NCBI GenBank assembly: GCA_902778275.1
Contig: CACYXE010000017.1
Span: 1 to 36,543, forward strand
Length of the DNA stretch: 36,543 nt
Source: Oscillospiraceae bacterium
Lineage (GTDB): Bacteria > Bacillota > Clostridia > Oscillospirales > Oscillospiraceae
Direction: 5' to 3'
Shown: positions 6,849 through 14,154 of the stretch, piece by piece
How the letters are laid out: each line of letters starts with the position of its first letter
Position numbering within the stretch: the stretch's first letter is position 1
Made by a program: the position numbers and the translations under genes
The notes under the pieces: generated by a model
What the model was told of the DNA's origin: nothing
Database searches by the model: none
The model's input: only the letters and a program-made list of their open reading frames with translations

Positions 6849-8867
6849 ATGAGCGAGCATATGCACACCCATGTTGACCAATTCGGCAACATCATGGAAC
6901 ACTGCCATCACCACGATGTCGACGACATCACCGACTACAACGAGGCTGTAAACGCCTACCGCAAGACCTTCCCCAACAAGCAGAGAGTGATCGACGAGAC
7001 CCCGGACCCGGCCGTGAAGGCCATGCTGCTGCGCATGGAGCAGCTGGGCATCGACAACGCCTTCGATCGTTTCGACAAGCAGCAGCCCCAGTGCAACTTC
7101 GGCCTGGCCGGCATCTGCTGCCGCATCTGTCATATGGGTCCATGCCGCATCACCAAGAAAAGCCCGCGGGGCGTCTGCGGCGCCGACGCTGACCTGATCG
7201 TGGCCCGCAACCTGCTGCGCGCCGTGGCCGCCGGCACCGCGCAGCACGGCATGCACGCCAGAGAAGTGATCCTCTCCCTGAAGTGGGCCGCCGAGGGCAA
7301 GCTGCCCCTGCCCATCCTGGGCGAAGAGAAGATGCTGGCCACCGCCGCCGCCTGGGGCATCCCCACGGAGGGCCGCAGCGTCAACGAGGTCGCCATAGAC
7401 TTTGCCAACGTGCTGCTGGCCGACCTGTCCCGTCCGGAGGCCACCGAGGAATACCAGACCATCAAGTTCGGCGCGCCGCCCGAGCGGCAGCAGGTCTGGA
7501 AGGATCTGGACATCATGCCCATCTCCACCTATCATGAGGTCTTTGAGTCCATGCACAACTCCGGCGAGGCCACCGACGGTGACTGGAAGAACATCATGAA
7601 GCAGTTCCTGCGCACCGGCCTGACCTTCGTGTTCGGCACGGTGGTGGACACCAACCTGGCCACCGACTCCCTGTTCGGCGTGGGCCAGCGCAGAAAGACC
7701 ATGGTCAACATCGGCGCTCTGAAAAAGAACAGCGTCAACATCGCCGTGCACGGCCACATGCCCACCCTGGTCAGCGAGATCGTCCGTCTGGGCCAGAGCG
7801 AGGAGTACATCGAGAAGGCCAAGGCCGTGGGCGCCGACGGCATTCAGTTCTACGGCATCTGCTGCACGGGCCTGTCCGCCATGTACCGCTACAACAACGT
7901 CATCCCCCTGTGCAATCCTCCCGGAGCGGAGCTGGTGCTCTCCACCGGCGCGCTGGATCTGTGGGTCGCCGACGTGCAGGACATCTATCCCTCCATCATG
8001 AACGCGGCCAACTGCTTCAAGACCGTGGTCGTCACCACTGAGGATTCCACCAAGCTGCCCGGCGCCGAGCATATCGCCTATGACCACACCCACTCCAACA
8101 TCGGCGAGACCACCGAGATCGCCCGCAGGATCGTGGAGCGCGGCATCGAGAGCTTTGTTGCCCGCAAGGGAATCTCCAAGTTCATCCCGCCCTACGAGGT
8201 GGAGGCCGAGCTGGGCTTCAGCGTGGAGAGCGTGACCAAGGATCTTGGCGGCAGCTTCCAGCCTTTGGCCGACGCTCTCAAGAGCGGTCAGATCCGCGGC
8301 GTCGTGAACCTGGTGGGCTGCACCAATCCCAAGACCGTCTATGAGCGCTGCATCGTGGATGTGGCGGACATCCTTCTGAAGAACAACATCCTCATCCTCA
8401 CCAACGGCTGCGCCTCCTTCCCGCTGCTGAAGCTGGGCTACTGCAACATGGAAGCCGTGGAGACCAAGTGCGGCGAGGGGCTCAAGGCTTTCCTGAAGGA
8501 ACACAACATGCCGCCGGTGTGGCACGTTGGTGAATGCGTGGACAACACCCGCTCTACCGGCATCCTGGTGGGCGCGGCCAGCCTGCTGGGCAAGGCCCTG
8601 CGTGAGATGCCCTACGCCCAGTCCAGCCCCGAGTGGGCCAATGAGAAGGGCGTCGGCGCCGCTCTGGCCTTCCGCCTGCTGGGTCTGAACTCCTACCACT
8701 GCGTGGAACCGCAGGCCTTCGGTTCCGAGAACGTCATGCGCTTCCTCAAAGAGGACACCGGCAAGATGGGCCTGGGCGTCATGGTGGTCGACACCGATCC
8801 GCAGGTCCTTGGCAATCGCATCGTATCCGACTTTGAAGCCAAGCGCAAAGCCCTCGGCTGGGATTGA
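6849..8867 (+). CDS. cooS: Anaerobic carbon-monoxide-dehydrogenase-type catalytic subunit CooS, C-cluster variant
   Basis: 672 residues with the full CooS fold. The D/B-cluster cysteines are present at Cys82, 90, 91, 94, 99 and 110 (GICCRICHMGPCR). Against the C-cluster ligands of Carboxydothermus CODH-II (His261, Cys295, 333, 446, 476, 526, with Lys563), the matches are His301 (VHGH), Cys339 (GICCTG), Cys491 (VGCTNP), Cys521 (TNGCAS), Cys563 (GECVDN) and Lys600. At the Cys333 position, canonical YQCIMPS, this protein reads VQDIYPS: Asp378, with exactly the expected 113-residue distance to Cys491. It may therefore not hold the normal Ni-Fe-S cluster. CooS-V of Carboxydothermus, also lacking one ligand Cys, holds an Fe/S/O hybrid cluster, does not oxidise CO, and slowly reduces hydroxylamine. 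The N-terminus is His-rich (residues 4-22). No cooC, cooF, acs or hydrogenase gene is nearby. Confidence 0.9.
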   Translation: MSEHMHTHVDQFGNIMEHCHHHDVDDITDYNEAVNAYRKTFPNKQRVIDETPDPAVKAMLLRMEQLGIDNAFDRFDKQQPQCNFGLAGICCRICHMGPCRITKKSPRGVCGADADLIVARNLLRAVAAGTAQHGMHAREVILSLKWAAEGKLPLPILGEEKMLATAAAWGIPTEGRSVNEVAIDFANVLLADLSRPEATEEYQTIKFGAPPERQQVWKDLDIMPISTYHEVFESMHNSGEATDGDWKNIMKQFLRTGLTFVFGTVVDTNLATDSLFGVGQRRKTMVNIGALKKNSVNIAVHGHMPTLVSEIVRLGQSEEYIEKAKAVGADGIQFYGICCTGLSAMYRYNNVIPLCNPPGAELVLSTGALDLWVADVQDIYPSIMNAANCFKTVVVTTEDSTKLPGAEHIAYDHTHSNIGETTEIARRIVERGIESFVARKGISKFIPPYEVEAELGFSVESVTKDLGGSFQPLADALKSGQIRGVVNLVGCTNPKTVYERCIVDVADILLKNNILILTNGCASFPLLKLGYCNMEAVETKCGEGLKAFLKEHNMPPVWHVGECVDNTRSTGILVGAASLLGKALREMPYAQSSPEWANEKGVGAALAFRLLGLNSYHCVEPQAFGSENVMRFLKEDTGKMGLGVMVVDTDPQVLGNRIVSDFEAKRKALGWD

Positions 8868-8888
8868 TCGATCTTTTCTCCCCCCTCC

Positions 8889-8922
8889 CTGCCAAACAGC
8901 CGGTCCGCCGGCTGTTTGGCAG
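8889..8922 (+). terminator. Strong hairpin downstream of cooS
   Basis: A 15-bp perfect stem (8889-8903 with 8908-8922) around a four-base loop, 21 bp after the cooS stop. It has no T-run and may stabilise the mRNA 3' end ahead of the true terminator. Confidence 0.6.
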
Positions 8923-8983
8923 GCTGTTCCGCTCCTGACGCGGGATCTTGCAAAACGCGCAGCCGGAATCGCCAAAGCAAGCG

Positions 8984-9022
8984 AAACGCCCTGTTTTCGT
9001 CTAACGAAAACAGGGCGTTTTT
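8984..9022. terminator. Rho-independent terminator between cooS and the hydrolase
   Basis: A 16-bp perfect stem (8984-8999 with 9005-9020), followed on the plus strand by TTTTT. It ends cooS transcription and can also serve the convergent hydrolase gene. Confidence 0.85.
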
Positions 9023-9071
9023 CACCGCCGGGCGGGGGATCATGCTCTTTTCTGTCCTGCGCCCACTGCGC

Positions 9072-9860
9072 TCACCGCAGGCCGAAAAAGGAAATGATCC
9101 TCTCGTTGAACGCATTCATTTTCGCCGGGTCCAGGAAGCGGTGATCCCCGCCTTCCACCGGGATATACGTGATGGCGTTGGCCCGGGCGAAGGCTTCGAC
9201 CGCGTCCACGGGGACGACCTCATCCAGGGTCCCGTGGTGGATCAGCATGACGTCCGCGTACTGCGCAAAGCTGCGCCGGGTGATGTCCGTCTGCTTCAGG
9301 CTCTCAAGAAAGACTGCGTCCACATCGATCTTTCTGTCGAAGCCGACCTGCACCGTGTTCCCCTCCAGCACCCGGGCCAGCTCCTCTTCGCTCATAACGG
9401 ACCTTGTGAGCACGTCATACATGTTCACCGCCGGACTGCGCAGGGCGATCTTTTGAAACGGATTCCCGTGCTCGGAGATATACTTTAAAAACAGGTAGGC
9501 CCCAAAGCTGTTCGCGTAGGCGTAAAGGGCCGGCGGGATGTGCTCGCCCGTGCGCGGATCCGCCCTCCCGTATTCCTCCAGAATGTGCGCGATCATCAGC
9601 CGCAGATAGCTGTCGCAATCCGCCAGGCGCAGCTGCCGGCAGGTATCGTCCCCATGGCACGGCCAGTTGAAGGTCATAAGCGCAAGGCCTTCGTTTTGGG
9701 AGATGACCCGCTCGGCAAACTTTTCTGCCGCCAGATTGTCTTTGTGCCCGCCAAAGCCGTGGCCGAACAGGATGACCGTCCGGATATCCCCGCGGTCTCC
9801 GCAGTACAGCTTACCGCGAATGCTGTGGCCTTCCCGCTTGTATTCAAAATATTCTGTCAT
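9072..9860 (-). CDS. Alpha/beta-fold hydrolase
   Basis: 262 residues, single domain, no signal peptide. The oxyanion region is VILFGHGFGGHKDN; the nucleophile elbow is AYANSFGAY (Ser118, with Ala-Asn in place of the first Gly of GxSxG); the acid is Asp213 in HHGTLDEVVP and the base His240 in GGDHRF. This is the serine-hydrolase layout of esterase or acyl-peptidase-like enzymes (COG1073-type). The substrate is unknown. An AGAGAGGG ribosome binding site precedes the ATG. It stands alone, convergent with cooS. Confidence 0.85.
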   Translation of the reverse strand: MTEYFEYKREGHSIRGKLYCGDRGDIRTVILFGHGFGGHKDNLAAEKFAERVISQNEGLALMTFNWPCHGDDTCRQLRLADCDSYLRLMIAHILEEYGRADPRTGEHIPPALYAYANSFGAYLFLKYISEHGNPFQKIALRSPAVNMYDVLTRSVMSEEELARVLEGNTVQVGFDRKIDVDAVFLESLKQTDITRRSFAQYADVMLIHHGTLDEVVPVDAVEAFARANAITYIPVEGGDHRFLDPAKMNAFNERIISFFGLR

Positions 9861-9999
9861 ATCGACTTTTCCCTCTCTTCCCCTGTTCGCCCCGGTCCTG
9901 CCTGTACGCTTTCAAATCCAAGCCGGACGCTCTTTTCCGCCTCGTTGTTCATCACCCGCAGCTTCCTTTTTGCTCACCATATAATACGCAACATATATT

Positions 10000-10018
10000 G
10001 ACAAGAATCATTAGTATC
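10000..10018 (-). promoter_or_regulatory. Possible Fur-box-like dyad upstream of the hydrolase gene
   Basis: The minus strand of this 19-mer matches the 19-bp Fur consensus (GATAATGATAATCATTATC) at 13 positions by eye. It lies about 140 bp upstream of the hydrolase start. AT-rich intergenic DNA gives such matches by chance, so this is weak. Confidence 0.2.
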
Positions 10019-10093
10019 ATAAATCCTTGTCCTGTCCTTTGCGGCGGACAATGAATCGCGGGAACTGGCGCGTATCGCCGCTGCCATAAAACA

Positions 10094-10124
10094 AGCAGCC
10101 TCTCCGTCATCCGGAGAAGCTGCT
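10094..10124 (-). terminator. Terminator downstream of the Pro/Thr-linker surface protein gene
   Basis: A 13-bp stem with one mismatch (10094-10106 with 10112-10124) is followed on the minus strand by TGTTTTATGG. On the plus strand it is followed by six T residues, so it could work in both directions. Confidence 0.7.
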
Positions 10125-10228
10125 GTCTGTTTTTTGAGTAGGCTCTCACAGATCGGAAAGTCGGAGCGTTTCACGCTCTCAACGGCTCCGCAAAAACGGA
10201 AGCGCTCAGCAAGAGCCCTATCCTCCCG

Positions 10229-11287
10229 TTATTTTGACAGCGCATAAAGATCGCCGAATTCTTTGACCAGCTGGTTATATTCATCGCTGCCCGCATATAC
10301 CATGTCGTGACCGCTGCCGCGTCTGTCATGTGCGGAAACCAGCTGATCTCCCCAGAAGTAGAAGGTCACAGCCGGTGAGCTCCCCTTGACATAGGCTTCC
10401 GCGTAGAACAACAAGCCATCGGCATAATAAAACCCGATCGTATATCCTGAGCTGTGGTTGTTTATATGCGACGAGGTGTACCAGGATCTGTGATTGCCGG
10501 AGGAATCTTTCCGAGCATAATATGTCTGTACATCCACATCCTTTTTCTGCACGTCAGAATAAGCGACACCGTCGATCAGATTTTCTCTCAAGGCCTTCCC
10601 ATATGGGGACTCCGGATACCTGGGTATGCTGAAGGACGGGGCCGGCTTGGGTGTCGGCGCGGGAGTAGGCTTGGGTGTCGGCGCAGGCGTCGGCTTGGGC
10701 GTGGGCGCAGGCGTCGGCGCGGGCGTCGGGGCCGGCGTCGGTGTGTCATCCACCAGGTATACTGTCAACGTTTTTGTAAAGCTGTCGCAGATGACGTGCA
10801 GCTTCACGCCGCCCTCTTTTGCCCCCAGCATGACGCAGGTGCAGCTTTGGGTATCGTTTGAAGGCACCAGTCTCAACAGATTGTCATCCTCGCTGATCCA
10901 CGTAAATGTTGCATCCGCATACTTCTCCGACGGATATGCAGCGGCCGTCAGCACTACCGGGTCATCGCTCTTATGCATCGTGAAGTCCGTTCGGATCTCG
11001 TTGTTGAAATTGTATACTCGGATCTCCGTTACTTCCGCGGGTATAATTACGCTTGAGGATGAAGACGACACAGTTTCCACAGAAGGCACGGGCGAAGGCG
11101 CTGCTCCCTCGGGTTTCCCGGGATCCCTGTGAGCGAATTTCCAAAGGGAAAACACAACGGCAAGCGCCAGAACGCCTGTAATGATCGCAAAGATGAGCTG
11201 CATATCGGGATGCTTGGGCGGAATTTGGTCTTCATTCTCGAGAGATTTGCGTCTCTCCTCTCTATCATATGTGCTGATGCGTACCAC
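10229..11287 (-). CDS. Membrane-anchored extracellular protein with Big2-like domain and Pro/Thr linker
   Basis: Up to 352 residues. A charged N-terminus is followed by one membrane helix (about 30-49), a Ser-rich stalk (70-80), an Ig-like bacterial Big2-type domain (about 81-180: IPAEVTEIRVYN, LTAAAYPSEKYADATFTW, then LTVYL), a TPAPTPKP linker (182-217), and an unrecognised 135-residue C-terminal domain rich in Tyr, Ser and Gly. The orientation is predicted as inside N-terminus, outside remainder. The start is unsure: the GTG at 11287 sits directly inside GGAGGTG, too close to serve as both ribosome binding site and start; Met29 would cut into the pre-membrane segment. The role is probably at the cell surface; function is unknown. 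Confidence 0.75.
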   Translation of the reverse strand: MVRISTYDREERRKSLENEDQIPPKHPDMQLIFAIITGVLALAVVFSLWKFAHRDPGKPEGAAPSPVPSVETVSSSSSSVIIPAEVTEIRVYNFNNEIRTDFTMHKSDDPVVLTAAAYPSEKYADATFTWISEDDNLLRLVPSNDTQSCTCVMLGAKEGGVKLHVICDSFTKTLTVYLVDDTPTPAPTPAPTPAPTPKPTPAPTPKPTPAPTPKPAPSFSIPRYPESPYGKALRENLIDGVAYSDVQKKDVDVQTYYARKDSSGNHRSWYTSSHINNHSSGYTIGFYYADGLLFYAEAYVKGSSPAVTFYFWGDQLVSAHDRRGSGHDMVYAGSDEYNQLVKEFGDLYALSK

Positions 11288-11336
11288 CTCCGAAAGTTAC
11301 GAAAATGAGAACGGCATTTTCCCTGCAATTTTTTAC

Positions 11337-11365
11337 ATTTTATCACAATCCGGGAAAATACTCAA
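11337..11365 (-). promoter_or_regulatory. Sigma-A promoter for the surface-protein gene
   Basis: On the minus strand TTGAGT (11360-11365), a 17-bp spacer and TAAAAT (11337-11342), about 50 bp before the presumed start. Confidence 0.7.
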
Positions 11366-11413
11366 TCGGTTTTGCCCATTTTCAAGTTTTTTGGTGCAGA
11401 AAAACAAATAAAC

Positions 11414-11450
11414 AAGAGCCGACTGATCAAAACATAATCAGTCGGCTCTT
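11414..11450 (-). terminator. Terminator downstream of guaA
   Basis: A 14-bp perfect stem (11414-11427 with 11437-11450), followed on the minus strand by a T-rich tract. It lies about 140 bp after the guaA stop. Confidence 0.8.
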
Positions 11451-11586
11451 ATTCGATCGAGGATACAAAGAGACTGCCGCAAAACACAGGTATTAGTCTG
11501 GTTTTACTATGTTGTTTTAGGCTGTCACAAGCTCATTCGATTTGTCATTTTCAGGCTCATCGTGAGTGTCACGCGACGACGGAAAA

Positions 11587-12567
11587 TCACTCCCACTCGA
11601 TGGTTCCGGTCGGCTTCGGCGTCAGGTCATAGAGCACGCGGTTGACGCCCGCCACCTCATGGGTGATACGGTCGGTGATGTGCTGCAGCAGGGCGAAGGG
11701 CACGTCCTCCACTGTGGCGGTCATGGCGTCTCGGGTGTTGACGGCGCGGATGACCACGGGCCAGTCATAGGAGCGCAGACCCTCCTTCACGCCGGTGGAC
11801 TTGAAGTCCGGCACGATGGTGAAATACTGCCACACCTTCCCGGCCAGGCCGTTCTTGGCAAACTCCTCCCGCAGGATGGCGTCGGATTCCCGCACGGCCT
11901 CCAACCGGTCGCGGGTGATGGCGCCCACACAGCGTACGCCCAGGCCGGGGCCGGGGAAGGGCTGACGATAGACCATGCCGTCGGGCAGGCCCAGCTCCTT
12001 GCCCACCACGCGTACCTCGTCCTTGAACAGGAACTTCAGCGGCTCCACCAGCTCAAACTGCAGATCCTCCGGCAGACCGCCCACATTGTGGTGGGCCTTC
12101 ACCGGGCCGCTCTCCAGGATGTCCGGATAGATGGTTCCCTGGGCCAGGAACTCGATGCCGTCCAGCTTGCGGGCTTCCTCCTCAAACACGCGGATAAACT
12201 CCGCGCCGATGATCTTGCGCTTGGCTTCCGGGTCGGCCACGCCGGCCAGCTTGTCCAGAAAACGGTCCACCGCGTCCACATAGACCAGGTTCGCGTTCAT
12301 CTGGTTGCGGAACACCTCGATGACCTGCTCGGGCTCGCCCTTGCGCAGCAGGCCGTGGTTGACGTGCACGCAGGTCAGCTGCTTGCCCACCGCCTTGATG
12401 AGCAGGGCCGCCACCACGGAGGAGTCCACGCCGCCGGACAGGGCCAGCAGCACCTTCTTATCGCCGATCTGCTCCCGCAGCGCGGCAAGCTGCTCGTCGA
12501 TGAAGGCTTTCGCCAGTTCAGGGGTGGTGATACGCTCCATGTTCTCCGGACGTTTGTTATCTGCCAT
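11587..12567 (-). CDS. guaA: GMP synthase, ATP-pyrophosphatase and dimerisation domains only
   Basis: Converts XMP to GMP in purine biosynthesis: the ATP-PPase domain adenylates XMP and ammonia displaces AMP. The PP-loop is [10 protein letters not shown] (residues 42-51), followed by HVNHGLLR, the QGTIYPD motif, HHNVGGLP, the [12 protein letters not shown] segment and the C-terminal dimerisation domain ending [16 protein letters not shown]. At 326 residues it lacks the roughly 190-residue N-terminal class I glutaminase domain of normal bacterial GuaA. It therefore resembles the archaeal two-subunit form (GuaAb), which needs a separate glutamine amidotransferase or free ammonia. No such subunit is in the window. 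AGGAGGAAC precedes the ATG, and the sequence upstream of it is non-coding, so the short form is not an artefact of start choice. Confidence 0.93.
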   Translation of the reverse strand: MADNKRPENMERITTPELAKAFIDEQLAALREQIGDKKVLLALSGGVDSSVVAALLIKAVGKQLTCVHVNHGLLRKGEPEQVIEVFRNQMNANLVYVDAVDRFLDKLAGVADPEAKRKIIGAEFIRVFEEEARKLDGIEFLAQGTIYPDILESGPVKAHHNVGGLPEDLQFELVEPLKFLFKDEVRVVGKELGLPDGMVYRQPFPGPGLGVRCVGAITRDRLEAVRESDAILREEFAKNGLAGKVWQYFTIVPDFKSTGVKEGLRSYDWPVVIRAVNTRDAMTATVEDVPFALLQHITDRITHEVAGVNRVLYDLTPKPTGTIEWE

Positions 12568-12602
12568 AGAAAGTTCCTCCTGTATCTTTTTTCGTCGGAA
12601 AT

Positions 12603-12631
12603 ATTATAGCTTGCCTGCGGCCCTCGCGCAA
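12603..12631 (-). promoter_or_regulatory. Promoter for guaA
   Basis: On the minus strand TTGCGC (12626-12631), a 17-bp spacer and a consensus TATAAT (12603-12608), about 36 bp before the ATG. Confidence 0.65.
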
Positions 12632-12748
12632 CAAAAACTTGCGCCGCCCTTGAGAAAGCAGGACGGCGGCGGGCCGTCCCCAGGCATCCGGTGCCGCCGG
12701 GGCCTTTGAAAATACTTGGGTTTTCCCTTAAGCATGCGAATTTTCGGC

Positions 12749-12777
12749 TTTACTTCTGCATTTTCCGGGTATATACT
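12749..12777 (+). promoter_or_regulatory. Sigma-A promoter for the aminotransferase gene
   Basis: TTTACT at 12749-12754, a 17-bp spacer and TATACT at 12772-12777. It gives a leader of about 100 nt before the ATG at 12883. Confidence 0.75.
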
Positions 12778-12882
12778 ACGTGCATGGAAAAAACATGCAG
12801 GCGGCTGGGCTGCCCTTTCCGCCCCGGCGCCGGCCTCAGGTTAACCATGTAATTCTATTCAGATCCGAAAGGAGCGTACATC

Positions 12883-14082
12883 ATGCAATTCAAACTGTCC
12901 ACCATGATCACGAAGCCTGATTTCCAGGGCGAGTTCACCGCCAGCATCCTGGCGGCTGCCGCCTCCCCCGACATCATTTCCTTTGCCGGCGGCCTGCCCA
13001 ACCCGGTGTCCTTCCCCATCCCCGAGATGGAGGCGGCCACCAAGAAGGTCCTGGAAGAGAACGGCGTCGTGGCTCTGCAATACAGCTCCACCGCCGGCTG
13101 GCCTGCCCTGCGCCAGTGGATCGCCAAGCGCTATGAGACCATGGGCGTCTCCGGCGTGAAGCCCGAAGATATCATCGTCACCAACGGCTCCCAGCAGGCT
13201 CTGGCCATGGTCGGCGCCGCCATGCTGGATCCCGGCGACAAGGTCATCGTAGAGGATCCCACCTATCTGGTGGCGCTCCAGTCTTTCCACGTGTTCGATC
13301 CCGAAGTGCTGCCCGTGACCATCAACGCCGACGGCATCGACTGCGACATGCTGGCCGAGACCGTGAAGGCCAATCCCGACGCCAAGTTCGCCTATCTGAT
13401 CCCCAACTTCCAGAACCCCACCGGCCTGAGCTATTCTCAGGAAGTGCACGACAAGGTCGTGGAGATCTTCAAGGGCACCAACATCATGCTTCTGGAGGAC
13501 AACCCCTACCGTGAGCTGCGCTTCGCCGGCACCGCCACCGACAGCTTCGGCGCCGACCTGGGCGAGCAGTGCTGCATGCTGGGCACCTTCTCCAAGATCG
13601 TCACCCCGGGCATGCGCATCGGCTGGATCTGCGTGCGCAACGAGGAACTGCGCGCCAAGCTGCTCAGCTACAAGGCCACCGCCGACCTGCATACCAACAT
13701 CTTCAGCCAGATGGTGCTGGCCCAGTACCTGGCCGACAACGACGTGGACGCCCACATCGAGAAGACCAAGGTCCTGTACAAGGCCAAGGCCGAGTTCATG
13801 ATGGACTGCCTGCGCAAGTACCTGCCCGCGGATGTGACCTTCACCCCCACCGAGGGCGGCATGTTCCTGTGGGTCACCCTGCCCGAGGGCATCACCGCGG
13901 TGGATCTGTACCGCAAGGGCCTGGAAAAGGGCGTCGCCATCTGCCCGGGCGACCCCTTCTATGAGGTCCAGCGCAACGTGCGCACCTTCCGCGTCAATTA
14001 CTCCAACAGCACCGACGAGGCCATCGAAAAGGGCGTCAAGATCCTTGGCGAGGTCTGCGCCGAGCTGATCGCCCAGGCCTGA
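12883..14082 (+). CDS. PLP-dependent aminotransferase, class I/II (aminoadipate/MocR-domain-like)
   Basis: 399 residues, fold type I. The N-terminus FAGGLPNPVSFP and the GSQQALAMVGAAMLDPGD segment are typical of the 2-aminoadipate/aromatic aminotransferase group that also supplies the MocR effector domain; there is no DNA-binding domain here. Active-site residues visible are Asn178 (NFQNPTG), Asp206 and Tyr209 (LEDNPYRELRF), the Schiff-base Lys238 (GTFSKIVTPGMRIGW) with Arg245, and the carboxylate-binding Arg in FRVNYSN. It transfers an amino group between an amino acid and 2-oxoglutarate in the cytoplasm; the exact substrate is not clear. AAAGGAGCG precedes the start. It is monocistronic, with its own promoter and terminator, and its codon use is very GC-rich, suggesting high expression. 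Confidence 0.9.
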   Translation: MQFKLSTMITKPDFQGEFTASILAAAASPDIISFAGGLPNPVSFPIPEMEAATKKVLEENGVVALQYSSTAGWPALRQWIAKRYETMGVSGVKPEDIIVTNGSQQALAMVGAAMLDPGDKVIVEDPTYLVALQSFHVFDPEVLPVTINADGIDCDMLAETVKANPDAKFAYLIPNFQNPTGLSYSQEVHDKVVEIFKGTNIMLLEDNPYRELRFAGTATDSFGADLGEQCCMLGTFSKIVTPGMRIGWICVRNEELRAKLLSYKATADLHTNIFSQMVLAQYLADNDVDAHIEKTKVLYKAKAEFMMDCLRKYLPADVTFTPTEGGMFLWVTLPEGITAVDLYRKGLEKGVAICPGDPFYEVQRNVRTFRVNYSNSTDEAIEKGVKILGEVCAELIAQA

Positions 14083-14110
14083 GCCGAAGCGAAAAACCTG
14101 TAAAACCAAG

Positions 14111-14139
14111 AACCGCCCTCCGTTGACCGGAGGGCGGTT
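14111..14139. terminator. Bidirectional terminator between two convergent genes
   Basis: A 12-bp perfect stem (14111-14122 with 14128-14139) lies between the aminotransferase and the phosphate acyltransferase-like gene. T-rich sequence follows on both strands. Confidence 0.8.
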
Positions 14140-14154
14140 CTGTGCCGTTTTGCT

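Larger units (their letters stand above)
9861..10228. other. 368-bp intergenic region without a gene
   Basis: I see no credible coding sequence. It holds the upstream region of the hydrolase gene, including a possible Fur-like dyad at 10000-10018, and the terminator of the gene that ends at 10229. A small GAGCG/CGCTC hairpin lies near 10163-10177. Confidence 0.6.
11288..11586. other. 299-bp intergenic region
   Basis: It holds the promoter of the surface-protein gene (11337-11365) and the guaA terminator hairpin (11414-11450). The rest, 11451-11586, shows no coding sequence or recognisable RNA. Confidence 0.6.
12568..12882. other. 315-bp divergent control region between guaA and the aminotransferase
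   Basis: It contains the two divergent promoters listed separately and, near the aminotransferase transcription start, a small hairpin TGCATG (12781-12786) with CATGCA (12794-12799). I looked for a purine riboswitch on the guaA side and did not recognise one. No ORF is supported. Confidence 0.6.

Noticed and set aside
6849-8867. Part of a CODH/acetyl-CoA synthase (Wood-Ljungdahl) cluster
   Set aside because: No acsA-E, cooC, cooF or folate-pathway gene lies on either side; the neighbours are a transporter and a hydrolase.
6771-8975. Long open frame on the minus strand opposite cooS (734 codons)
   Set aside because: It is a shadow of the highly GC-biased cooS reading frame. Its translation is His/Gly/Asp-rich with no family resemblance and no ribosome binding site.
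10626-11132. Gly/Val-rich plus-strand frame with GVGAG repeats
   Set aside because: It is the reverse complement of the Pro/Thr linker codons of the surface-protein gene.
12568-12882. Purine riboswitch upstream of guaA
   Set aside because: I looked for the conserved three-way-junction sequences on the minus strand and did not find them.
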